Source: Spirochaeta thermophila DSM 6578
Lineage (GTDB): Bacteria > Spirochaetota > Spirochaetia > Winmispirales > Winmispiraceae
Direction of reading: 5' to 3'
Length of the DNA: 64,000 nt
Assembly (NCBI RefSeq): GCF_000184345.1
Contig: NC_017583.1
Span: 186,001 to 250,000, forward strand
This document shows positions 53,753 to 64,000 of this stretch, in pieces; the first letter of the stretch is position 1; each line of letters begins with the position of its first letter. Position numbers and translations under genes: made by a program. The notes below the pieces were generated by a model. It ran no database searches. It was not told the origin of the DNA and worked only from the letters and a program-made list of their open reading frames with translations.

Positions 53753-55018
53753 TTAGTGGTAGTGGAGGCAGTCCACGATGCTCTTCTTGAAGGCCCTGCG
53801 GACCGGGAATATGGCGACCACCGTGGCGATGAGCACGCCCATGACGAACGCGGTGAGGAAGGAGCCCGGATCCCAGGTCCCTTTGAAGGCCCCGGCGATG
53901 CGGTAGCCCACGTCCATCTCCCTGATGAGCCAGCCGTAGTCGATCCCGTACTCCACCAGGAAGTAGTTGATGGGAACGGCGAGGATCACCCCCATGAGGG
54001 CGCCGAGGAAGCCTATGCCCGCCGCCTCGAGGAGGAAGGAGAGTCCGATCTGCGACTCCTTCATGCCCAGGGCCCGCATCATGCCGATCTCGCGGAACCG
54101 CTCGTAGATGGACATGAGCATGGTGTTGGAGATCCCCACCGCGGCGATGACGAAGAGGAGGAGCAGGATCATGCTCGTCCCTCCCTGCTTTGCCTGGGCG
54201 ATGGCCACGTACCCCGGTGCGAGGTCCTTCCACGTCTTGAGGGTGAGGTCGGGGAAACGTGCCGCAAGCGCGGGCCCGAATGCGGCGACCTGTTCCTCCA
54301 CGGGGATGTGCTCGGGGAGGGAGAGGGCGATGGAGGTGACCGTGCCTCCCATGTCCAGGTAGAAGTCTGCGGTGTCGAGGGGGAGGTACACACCGGTGCG
54401 GTTCACCACGGGATTGGGGGTCGCCACGATCCCCACGATGGTGAGGTCCATGGTCTGATAGGCCCCGTCCCGGGTGCGGGTGACGAGCGTGACGGGGTAG
54501 CCCACCCTGGCGCCGAGGTCCTCTGCGAGCCACTGGCCCAGGATCACGCCCTCCTCACCGGGCGATCCCGAGAACCAGGAGCCCTCCACCACCTCGTCCT
54601 CGAGCCTGAAGACCTCGGGGTCACGCACCGGGTCCACGGCCGTGATCCGTACCTGGAGCGAGCCGTCCTCGGGGTAAGGGTCCTTGTAGACCACGAGCTC
54701 GCCCAGGGCGGTGACCCGGGGGGCTGCCTTCACGCCTTTCGAGGCGAGGAACGAGAGTACCTCGTCCGGCTCTTCGATACCCTTGTTGAGGGGGAGACGG
54801 TCCTTCTCCTCCCAGAACTCCCCGGTGAAGATCTGGGCGCTCCCGGTCTCGTACCAGAGGAGATTGCGTTCCGAGTCCCTCTCTGCACCTTTGAGTATGG
54901 AGTCCACGAAGATGAAGAGGAGGATCCCCACGGCCACAGCCGAGGCGGTGATGATGGTGCGCCTGGTGTAGCGCGTGAGGTTCTTCAGAGAGAGTGAGAA
55001 GAGGGTCTTTGCCTTCAT
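53753..55018 (-). CDS. FtsX/MacB-type ABC permease 1
   Basis: The 421-residue protein has the same layout as permease 2: LSLKNLTRYTRRTIITASAVAVG at the N-terminus (sample LKNLTRYTRRT), a large periplasmic domain (residues 45-275), coupling loop ERFREIGMMRALGM and PVRRAFKKSIVDCLHYH at the end. Two different permeases plus one ATPase match the LolCDE plan. It overlaps the ATPase gene by ATGA. Confidence 0.92.
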   Translation of the reverse strand: MKAKTLFSLSLKNLTRYTRRTIITASAVAVGILLFIFVDSILKGAERDSERNLLWYETGSAQIFTGEFWEEKDRLPLNKGIEEPDEVLSFLASKGVKAAPRVTALGELVVYKDPYPEDGSLQVRITAVDPVRDPEVFRLEDEVVEGSWFSGSPGEEGVILGQWLAEDLGARVGYPVTLVTRTRDGAYQTMDLTIVGIVATPNPVVNRTGVYLPLDTADFYLDMGGTVTSIALSLPEHIPVEEQVAAFGPALAARFPDLTLKTWKDLAPGYVAIAQAKQGGTSMILLLLFVIAAVGISNTMLMSIYERFREIGMMRALGMKESQIGLSFLLEAAGIGFLGALMGVILAVPINYFLVEYGIDYGWLIREMDVGYRIAGAFKGTWDPGSFLTAFVMGVLIATVVAIFPVRRAFKKSIVDCLHYH

Positions 55019-55704
55019 GACTCCCTCCTTATGTCTTCCTGGATGAGTCCGTCGTGCAGGAGCACGAGCCTGCGGGCGTGGTCCATCACCATCTTGTCGT
55101 GGGTGGAGAAGATGAAGGTGGTGCCGTACTTCTCGTTGAGCTCCTGCATGAGGTGGACGATGGCCTTTCCGGTCTCGGAGTCGAGGTTGGCGGTGGGCTC
55201 GTCGGCCAGGACGAGGATGGGATTCTTCACCAGGGCCCTGGCGATGGCCACGCGCTGTTGCTGACCACCCGAGAGCTGGGCCGGTCTCCTGTCCTCCATG
55301 CCCTCGAGCCCCACGTCCTTGAGGATCTGCATGGTGCGCTCCCTCACCTCGCGTTCAGGAAGGTCGAGGAGGTCGAGGGCGAAGGCCACGTTCTCGTAGG
55401 CCGTGAGCACGGGGATGAGGTTGAAGGTCTGGAAGACGAAGCCGATCTTTCCGCGTCTGAAGCGGGCTCGCTCCTTCGGATCGAGGGACGGGATATCGGT
55501 GTGGTCGATGATCACCGTCCCCTCGTCCGCGGAATCGAGGGTGCCGATGATGTTGAGGAGGGTGGTCTTGCCCGAACCCGAGGGTCCGGCGATGGCGAGG
55601 AACTCGCCCGGTTCCACCTGGATGTCCACCCCCCTCAGGGCGTGTACCACGGTCTCTCCCGTGTGGTAGTCTTTCTTCACTCCGGAAAGTTCAACGATCG
55701 CCAT
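55015..55704 (-). CDS. LolD/MacB-type ABC ATPase
   Basis: The 229-residue ATPase has Walker [10 protein letters not shown], signature LSGGQQQRV, Walker [12 protein letters not shown] and an X-loop of the MacB/LolD class. It powers the two FtsX permeases by mechanotransmission. AAAGGAGCAGACA precedes the ATG; the gene overlaps the tetR stop by 14 nt. Confidence 0.95.
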   Translation of the reverse strand: MAIVELSGVKKDYHTGETVVHALRGVDIQVEPGEFLAIAGPSGSGKTTLLNIIGTLDSADEGTVIIDHTDIPSLDPKERARFRRGKIGFVFQTFNLIPVLTAYENVAFALDLLDLPEREVRERTMQILKDVGLEGMEDRRPAQLSGGQQQRVAIARALVKNPILVLADEPTANLDSETGKAIVHLMQELNEKYGTTFIFSTHDKMVMDHARRLVLLHDGLIQEDIRRES

Positions 55705-56410
55705 TGTCTGCTCCTTTCTCTAGGTATGCCTTGGTGGCCCGGAGAAACTCTCCGATCCTGAAGTCCAGATATCCCTCCGGGAGCCCCAGCATCCGCTCGT
55801 AGGCGTACTGGAAGCTCTCGTAGAGGGTGGTGAACTTCTCCTCGTACTCGGGATGATCCTTAAGGCCCAGGAGGTATTCGGCGGTCTCGTTGGTGATGGC
55901 GAACGAGAGGGTCATGATGAATCGCGCCACGTCCCGGGGCCTCATCCTGCCTATGTGGAAGAGCCCGGCCTCGGTACCTTCCTCGATGAAGCGGGCCATG
56001 AGGGGGAGGGATTTCTCGAGTGAGAGCTGCTCCATCTTCTCGCGGAAGGTGACGTTGGCGGGGTCGAGCCATGACTTGAGGATGGTGAGCATGAGGGGGA
56101 TGCTCTCGAGCTTGAACTGCACGGACTGGTTCATGAGGAGGTTGAGCTTCTCCTCGATGGGGATGGAGGTGTCCCGAAGGGTCTTGTCCAGCCGGTCGAT
56201 GAACGCGTCGGTGAGGGTCTCGACCACGGCGTCCAGCAAGTCTTCCTTCGACCGGAAGTGGTGGTAGAAGGTGCCTTTTGCGATGCCCACCTCACGAATG
56301 ATCCGCTCTACAGGGACGCGGTCGTAGCCGTGCTCCCAGAAGAGTCGGGAGGCGGTCTCTATGATGCGGGCGCGGGTGTCGCGGACCGTGTGAAAATCTG
56401 ATCCGGTCAT
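55691..56410 (-). CDS. TetR-family repressor of the export operon
   Basis: The 239-residue protein has an N-terminal helix-turn-helix ([23 protein letters not shown]) and a C-terminal helical ligand domain of unknown specificity. It is the first gene of a six-gene operon and is probably autoregulated through the palindrome at 56439-56453. Confidence 0.93.
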   Translation of the reverse strand: MTGSDFHTVRDTRARIIETASRLFWEHGYDRVPVERIIREVGIAKGTFYHHFRSKEDLLDAVVETLTDAFIDRLDKTLRDTSIPIEEKLNLLMNQSVQFKLESIPLMLTILKSWLDPANVTFREKMEQLSLEKSLPLMARFIEEGTEAGLFHIGRMRPRDVARFIMTLSFAITNETAEYLLGLKDHPEYEEKFTTLYESFQYAYERMLGLPEGYLDFRIGEFLRATKAYLEKGADNGDR

Positions 56411-56438
56411 GCAGGCGATTCCTCCGCAGAACGTGTTC

Positions 56439-56453
56439 GACCGACCGTCGGTC
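56439..56453. promoter_or_regulatory. TetR-type operator palindrome
   Basis: GACCGACCGTCGGTC consists of 7-bp arms around one central base. It starts 8 bp downstream of the -10 of the operon promoter and covers the predicted transcription start, 29 bp before the tetR ATG. Confidence 0.8.
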
Positions 56454-56461
56454 TAATGGGA

Positions 56462-56490
56462 AGTATAGTGTGTTTCGTGCGCATCGTCAA
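56462..56490 (-). promoter_or_regulatory. tetR-ABC-LolA-OMP operon promoter
   Basis: Minus strand TTGACG (56485-56490), 17-bp spacer, TATACT (56462-56467). Near consensus, so repression would matter. Confidence 0.85.
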
Positions 56491-56590
56491 GCGCCATGCT
56501 CGAAATATCGCAATTCCTGCTTGAACCGGGCGGCACGATTGGACAGAATGGGCTCTTTTGTGCTACTCTTACGGATCGAGGAGGCAGCAG

Positions 56591-57385
56591 GTGAACGTTC
56601 GGAGTTTCCTTGCCCGTAAGCGGCAGGGCAAGAAGATCTCCATGGTGACGTGTTACGATGCGAGCTTCGCACGGGTCCTCAACGAGACCGAGGTGGATTG
56701 CCTGCTCGTGGGGGACAGCCTCGCCATGGTGATCTACGGGTATCCCACCACGGTGCACGCAACCCTGGAGATGATGGTCCGGCACACCGAGGCGGTGCGA
56801 CGGGGGGCGCCCGACAAGATGATCATCGCCGACATGCCCTTCCTCTCGATGCAGCAGGGCAAGGCCCATGCGGTGCACGCTGCAGGGGAGCTCATACGGG
56901 CAGGGGCCGATGCGGTGAAGGTGGAGGGGTGGAAGGGGATCGAGGAGGAGATCGCCCACCTGGTACAGGCCGGGATCCCGGTGATGGGGCATCTGGGCCT
57001 CACCCCGCAGTTCTACTACGCCTTCGGCGGGTTCAGGGTGCAGGGGAGGGACGAGGCCTCCCGCACCTACATCCTGGAGGGCGCCGGGAGGCTGGAGGCG
57101 CTCGGGTGTTTCGGGATCGTGCTGGAGTGCATCCCCTCAGGACTCGCCCGTGTGGTGACGGAGCGCATCTCCATTCCCACGATCGGGATAGGGGCGGGAT
57201 CCGACACCGATGGCCAGGTGCTTGTGCTCTACGACCTTGGGGGGGTGGGGCTGGAGAAGCCTTTCAGGTTCGTGAGGCGATACGCCGAGGTGGGGCTCGC
57301 GGTGAAAGAGGCGGTGGATCGGTTCGTGGAGGACGTGGTGGAGGGTCGGTTCCCCACCCGGGAGGAGAGTTTCGAGGACGAGTGA
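56591..57385 (+). CDS. panB: 3-methyl-2-oxobutanoate hydroxymethyltransferase
   Basis: The 264-residue TIM-barrel enzyme makes ketopantoate from 2-oxoisovalerate and methylene-THF. Motifs are MVTCYDASFA, LLVGDSLAMVIYGYPTT, IIADMPFLSM, VKVEGW and GIGAGSDTDGQVLV. The GTG start at 56591 has GAGGAGG six bases upstream. It is the first gene of a plus-strand CoA cluster. Confidence 0.95.
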   Translation: MNVRSFLARKRQGKKISMVTCYDASFARVLNETEVDCLLVGDSLAMVIYGYPTTVHATLEMMVRHTEAVRRGAPDKMIIADMPFLSMQQGKAHAVHAAGELIRAGADAVKVEGWKGIEEEIAHLVQAGIPVMGHLGLTPQFYYAFGGFRVQGRDEASRTYILEGAGRLEALGCFGIVLECIPSGLARVVTERISIPTIGIGAGSDTDGQVLVLYDLGGVGLEKPFRFVRRYAEVGLAVKEAVDRFVEDVVEGRFPTREESFEDE

Positions 57386-57444
57386 GGCCGGTCTCTTCGA
57401 TGGGCCTCCCCCGCCCATGAGAACGAATGAGGAGGATGGTGTCG

Positions 57445-57984
57445 ATGTCGAAGCGCATACTCCTGCACCTGACGGGCTCGGTGGCCTGTTTCAAGGCCGC
57501 TGCCCTCGCCTCGATGCTCGTGAAGGAGGGGTACGAGGTCCAGGCCACGGCCACCGAGCGCGCCCTCCGGTTCATTGGCCCTGCAACCTTCGAGGGGATC
57601 ACCGGACGGCCCGTGCTCACCGACATGTTCGCGGGCCAACCCGACTTCATCCCGCACATCACCCTCGCCCAGGAGTGGGCCGATCTGCTCCTGGTGTATC
57701 CCGCCTCGGCGAACTGCATCGCGCGCCTGGCTGCAGGGCTTGCCGACGACCTGTTCGGCGCGATCTTCCTCGCGAACAACTTCCAGAGGCCGGTGTGGCT
57801 CGCCCCGGCGATGAACACGCAGATGTACCTCCACCCCGCCACCCAGCGCAACCTGAAGGTCCTGGAGGAGTGGGGGGTGGTGATCCTTGCCCCGGTGGAG
57901 GGGAGGCTCGCCTGCGGCACGGTGGGGACCGGGAAGCTCGCGGATCCCGAGCTCGTCTTCCAGAAGATAAAGGAGGATCTGTGA
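57445..57984 (+). CDS. coaC: Phosphopantothenoylcysteine decarboxylase, monofunctional
   Basis: The 179-residue flavoprotein (HFCD family) decarboxylates phosphopantothenoylcysteine. Visible elements are LLHLTGSVACFKAA at the FMN site, PASANCIARLAAGLADDL, PAMNTQMYLHPATQRNL and the catalytic-loop Cys in GRLACGTVGTG. In most bacteria it is fused to CoaB; here it stops after the CoaC domain. The ATG at 57445 is favoured with GGAGG 9 nt upstream. It overlaps coaB by GTGA. Confidence 0.92.
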   Translation: MSKRILLHLTGSVACFKAAALASMLVKEGYEVQATATERALRFIGPATFEGITGRPVLTDMFAGQPDFIPHITLAQEWADLLLVYPASANCIARLAAGLADDLFGAIFLANNFQRPVWLAPAMNTQMYLHPATQRNLKVLEEWGVVILAPVEGRLACGTVGTGKLADPELVFQKIKEDL

Positions 57985-58667
57985 GGATCCTGGTGACGGG
58001 TGGGGGGTGCCGGGAGCCGGTGGACGGAGTGCGTAGCCTGGTGAACACCTCCACGGGGAGGACCGCGGCCCTGGTGGCAGAGGAGGCGGCGCGGAGGGGG
58101 CATGAGGTGACGGCCCTGGTGGGGGTGGCGGAGGTGGTGCCGGAGGGGGTGGAGGTGGTGCGGTTCTCTTGCTTCGCCGAGCTTGCCGGGCGGCTCGAGG
58201 GGCTCCTTCGTGGGGGTGCCTGGGATGCGGTGGTGCATGCGGCTGCGGTGAGCGATTTCAGCGTGGCAGGGGTGTGGGAGGAGGAGGCGAGGGAGGAGGA
58301 GGAAGGGAGGCTGCGGGTGGTGTTGAGGCGGGTGGAGGGGGGCGGGAAGGTGGACTCGGCCGGGCCGGTCTGGATCGGGCTCGCGAGGAACGAGAAGCTC
58401 CTCGCTGGGATCAAGGGGTGGGCGCCGGGGGTGGTGCTCGTCGGGTTCAAGCTCACGGTGGGGGCGCGGGGTGAGGCGGTGGAGGAGGCGGTGAGGCGTA
58501 TCTTCGAGGAGGGGGCCGACCTCGTGGTGCACAACGACATGGAGGAGATGGGGAGGGGGGTGAGGGCGCGGATCTTCACCTCGCCGGGGGAGGCGGAGGA
58601 GGTGCCTACCACCGAGGCGCTCGCCTCCCGGCTTGTGGGCCTTCTGGAAGCGCGGGTCCTTTCCTGA
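57981..58667 (+). CDS. coaB: Phosphopantothenate--cysteine ligase, monofunctional
   Basis: The 228-residue protein has the CoaB start RILVTGGGCREPVDGVRSL with NTSTGRTA, the AAAVSDF site, and HNDMEEMG near the end. It joins cysteine to 4'-phosphopantothenate. The GTG start is set by AAGGAGGATCT and the 4-nt overlap with coaC. Coding strand is strongly G-rich. Separate CoaB and CoaC also occur in streptococci. Confidence 0.88.
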   Translation: MRILVTGGGCREPVDGVRSLVNTSTGRTAALVAEEAARRGHEVTALVGVAEVVPEGVEVVRFSCFAELAGRLEGLLRGGAWDAVVHAAAVSDFSVAGVWEEEAREEEEGRLRVVLRRVEGGGKVDSAGPVWIGLARNEKLLAGIKGWAPGVVLVGFKLTVGARGEAVEEAVRRIFEEGADLVVHNDMEEMGRGVRARIFTSPGEAEEVPTTEALASRLVGLLEARVLS

Positions 58668-58727
58668 ACAGTGAGTTTCTGGTATCTTTTCTAAAGATCC
58701 CTTTTAAGTGGAGCAAGGAAGAGGCTG

Positions 58728-59084
58728 ATGTTCATAGAGGTGCTCAAGTCCAAGATCCATAGGGCTGTGGTGACCGAGACGAGACTCGACTACGAGGGGT
58801 CGATCTCGGTGGATCCCGAGCTCTACCGAGCGGCGGGTATGTTCCCGCACGAGAAGGTTGATGTGTTCAACCTCAACAACGGCGCCCGCTTCACCACCTA
58901 CCTCATCGACGGGAGGCCCGGGGAGATCTGCATAAACGGCGCGGCCGCGAGGCTCGCCCAGCCCGGCGACTTGGTGATCATCGTCTCCTATGCGCACCTC
59001 ACCCCGGAAGAGGCCTCTTCCTGGCAGCCCACCGTGGTGCTGGTGGACCATCGAAACACGGTGAAGAAGGTGCTGAAACCCGGC

Positions 59085-59090
<6 letters not shown>
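58728..59090 (+). CDS. panD: Aspartate 1-decarboxylase
   Basis: The 120-residue pro-enzyme has VLKSKIHRAVVTETRLDYEG followed by SISVD; the Gly-Ser bond (about 24/25) is the self-cleavage site that creates the pyruvoyl group. YLIDGRPGEICINGAAARL and GDLVIIVSYA are typical. It makes beta-alanine for pantothenate. GGAAGAGGCTG precedes the ATG. Its stop codon abuts that of convergent metH in TCATGA. Confidence 0.96.
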
Positions 59091-62726
<3,636 letters not shown>

Positions 62727-62741
62727 CGGACCTCCCTATGG

Positions 62742-63500
62742 TCAGTCTGCGAGCTCGTGGGCTGTGGCGGTGAGGTGGTGCACGATGGCCGAGAGGGCCT
62801 CGGCCAGGATCCTCTTGTTGTCGTAATCGGGGACGGCGAGGGAGGAGGGATCATCCCTGTGGCGTTCGATCACCTCTATGAGGAGGGGAAGGGCGCGCAC
62901 GATGTTGTCCACGATGGTCACCGTGGCGGTCCGGGCCGTGCGGGAGAGGGGGTTGAGGTCCACGGTGATGACCTTCTTTCCCAGGCGCACGAGGGCCTCG
63001 GTGCGGTCGCCGTCCTCCAGAGGCACGAAGACGCAGTCCGCCTCGAGGATCCCCTCGGGATCGACCCTGCGCCGCTCGCTCGAGAGCTCGGGGATGACGG
63101 CCTCGGCCCCCACGCCGAGCACCTGCTCGGCACCGTGTTCCCTGAGCACCCGTGCGATCGCCTCCTCGCGTTCGCGGCTCCGGTAGAAGAGGTTCACCTC
63201 GAGGGGGGCCCCCGTCACCTTAGAGAGGCGTACCAGCTCCTCGGGGCAGAGGGCCACCACGTTCCCGTTCACCGAGACGACCGGGTGCCTGCTCGTGAGC
63301 AAGAGGAAGGCCGCCTGACGTATGGCCGTGTGGGCGTGGGGATGGGTCCGCTCGCCCAGGAGGTAGTCGAAGGCCTCGCCCCTCCCGTGGGCGATGAGTC
63401 CTGCGGGCGCGGTGACCTTCTTCTCCATCCCTTCGATGAGCCGTTCCCTGTAGAGGAGGGAACGGTACCGCGGATGGTCGGGGGGGATTTCCACGCTCAT
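62742..63500 (-). CDS. Archaeal-type 4-phosphopantoate--beta-alanine ligase (phosphopantothenate synthetase)
   Basis: The 252-residue protein resembles archaeal PPS along its length as I recall it: IPPDHPRYRSLLYRERLIEG, AGLIAHGRGEAFDYLLGE, HPVVSVNGNVVAL, VPLEDGDRTEALVR and VDLNPLSRTAR with VDNIVRA. PPS joins 4-phosphopantoate and beta-alanine using ATP. It is normally found in Archaea in place of bacterial PanC. The ATG start (63500) overlaps the pantoate kinase stop by ATGA, so the two steps are coupled. Confidence 0.9.
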   Translation of the reverse strand: MSVEIPPDHPRYRSLLYRERLIEGMEKKVTAPAGLIAHGRGEAFDYLLGERTHPHAHTAIRQAAFLLLTSRHPVVSVNGNVVALCPEELVRLSKVTGAPLEVNLFYRSREREEAIARVLREHGAEQVLGVGAEAVIPELSSERRRVDPEGILEADCVFVPLEDGDRTEALVRLGKKVITVDLNPLSRTARTATVTIVDNIVRALPLLIEVIERHRDDPSSLAVPDYDNKRILAEALSAIVHHLTATAHELAD

Positions 63501-64000
63501 ACCACCTTCCCCCTCTCCCCCGTGATGGAGCACACGAATGTCGTGCCGCCGGGGAGGAGCCTTCGGTAGAGGTCCTCCACCTCGGGGGTGCGGGCCTCTT
63601 CCACCAGGGAGTAGAGACCGTCGCCGAACATGAGCATGGCGTGGTGGATCCCCTCTTTGGCGCAGGCCTCTGCGAGGGGACGAACCGTGGGGGAGAAGAG
63701 GTCCACCCGTCGTGAGAACTCCCGGGAGAGGGCGAGGAACCGCTCGAAGGTGGGCTCTGCGGCGAGTGCCGCATGGAGGGCCTTCCCGGCCTCCTCCACA
63801 CGGGCCCGAACCCCGGTATTCTGGAGGGCCTCCTGGGTGGGGAAGGGGCCTGCCACCCCGATCACCACTCGGATCGTCTCGGGCACCTCGATGGCCCGCG
63901 CCTCGCCCCTGCCCGGCGCGCCCATCGCCACGCTCACCTTGCACCCGCCTGCGTAAAGCCCCAGGACGGTGCCCAGGCCGGTCTGTGCGAGAATCTCGGC
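63497..64000 (-). CDS. Archaeal-type pantoate kinase, C-terminal part (N-terminus beyond window)
   Basis: The frame is open to the window edge (167 codons visible). The visible part begins AEILAQTGLGTVLGLYAGGC, continues with VSVAMGAPGRGEARAI and ends GTTFVCSITGERGKVV. This fits the C-terminal half of the GHMP-fold pantoate kinase PoK, whose gene partners PPS in Archaea. The ATP-binding GHMP motif would be outside the window. An internal GTG at 63937 is not needed as a start because the frame continues upstream with coherent sequence. Confidence 0.75.
   Translation of the reverse strand, partial: AEILAQTGLGTVLGLYAGGCKVSVAMGAPGRGEARAIEVPETIRVVIGVAGPFPTQEALQNTGVRARVEEAGKALHAALAAEPTFERFLALSREFSRRVDLFSPTVRPLAEACAKEGIHHAMLMFGDGLYSLVEEARTPEVEDLYRRLLPGGTTFVCSITGERGKVV

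Noticed and set aside
62727-62741. A SAM or cobalamin riboswitch controlling metH
   Set aside because: The gap to the upstream gene is only 15 nt. metH is inside an operon.

Overview
The window is a GC-rich bacterial chromosome segment with the gene content of a free-living, thermophilic spirochaete. Pointers are a spirochaete-type long GlyA, a FlgM-like anti-sigma factor, a large TM-plus-TPR protein resembling Borrelia flagellar-collar proteins, a chemotaxis receptor, lipoproteins with lipoboxes, and outer-membrane barrel proteins. My best guess is Spirochaeta (Winmispira) thermophila or a close relative; that is inference from composition and protein style, not a database match. No IS element, prophage, CRISPR array or rRNA operon was seen. 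Two tRNA-Arg genes are present.

Layout. 1-7.95 kb: a partial TM/LysM protein, trmJ, aspS, a CDF metal transporter, a small zinc-ribbon membrane protein, rsmI, a flgM-like gene, a degenerate Fe-ADH-fold protein and a SpoU methyltransferase. 7.9-16.1 kb: OsmC/glutaredoxin pair, an HDOD protein with an ATPase-like N-terminus, a Lon-like protease, a Nudix (CoA pyrophosphatase-like) gene, a nitroreductase, glyA, a DUF2892 membrane protein and the two tRNAs. 16.1-23.8 kb: a glycogen-binding-like secreted protein, the 964-residue TPR protein, ilvE, manC and a strongly expressed outer-membrane protein with a near-ideal promoter and terminator. 23.8-30.3 kb: a compact trp operon trpE-trpG/D-trpC/F-trpB-trpA with two gene fusions and overlapping genes. 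30.3-41.4 kb: thioredoxin, a lamin-tail lipoprotein, a cyclic-nucleotide-domain regulator, glmS, a vWA protein, small conserved proteins, DUF554, homoserine dehydrogenase, and an operon joining a ParB-like protein, a spore-photoproduct-lyase-like radical SAM enzyme and a FecR-domain protein. 41.4-50.5 kb: a MalK/UgpC-type ATPase, a solute-binding lipoprotein, a radical SAM protein, an MCP, an aminotransferase, a QueG-like iron-sulfur protein and a spirochaete protein of unknown function.

50.6-56.5 kb holds a six-gene minus-strand operon: TetR regulator, LolD/MacB-type ATPase, two FtsX-type permeases, a LolA-like periplasmic carrier and an outer-membrane barrel. Its promoter carries a perfect TetR-type palindrome at the predicted transcription start. 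It looks like a complete, ligand-controlled trans-envelope export or lipid/lipoprotein trafficking system.

56.6-64 kb is a coenzyme A cluster with mixed ancestry. panB-coaC-coaB-panD (plus strand) runs tail to tail against an operon of archaeal-type pantoate kinase (partial, at the window edge), archaeal-type phosphopantothenate synthetase and metH. The archaeal pair would replace bacterial PanC and CoaA/CoaX, and CoaB and CoaC are separate proteins instead of the usual fusion.

Two genome-style features recur. First, several genes lacking a Shine-Dalgarno sequence have a sigma70 -10 hexamer exactly 7 nt before the start codon, which implies leaderless mRNAs. Second, convergent genes are packed so tightly that stop codons share palindromes (CTAG, TCATGA) or sit inside a bidirectional terminator hairpin.
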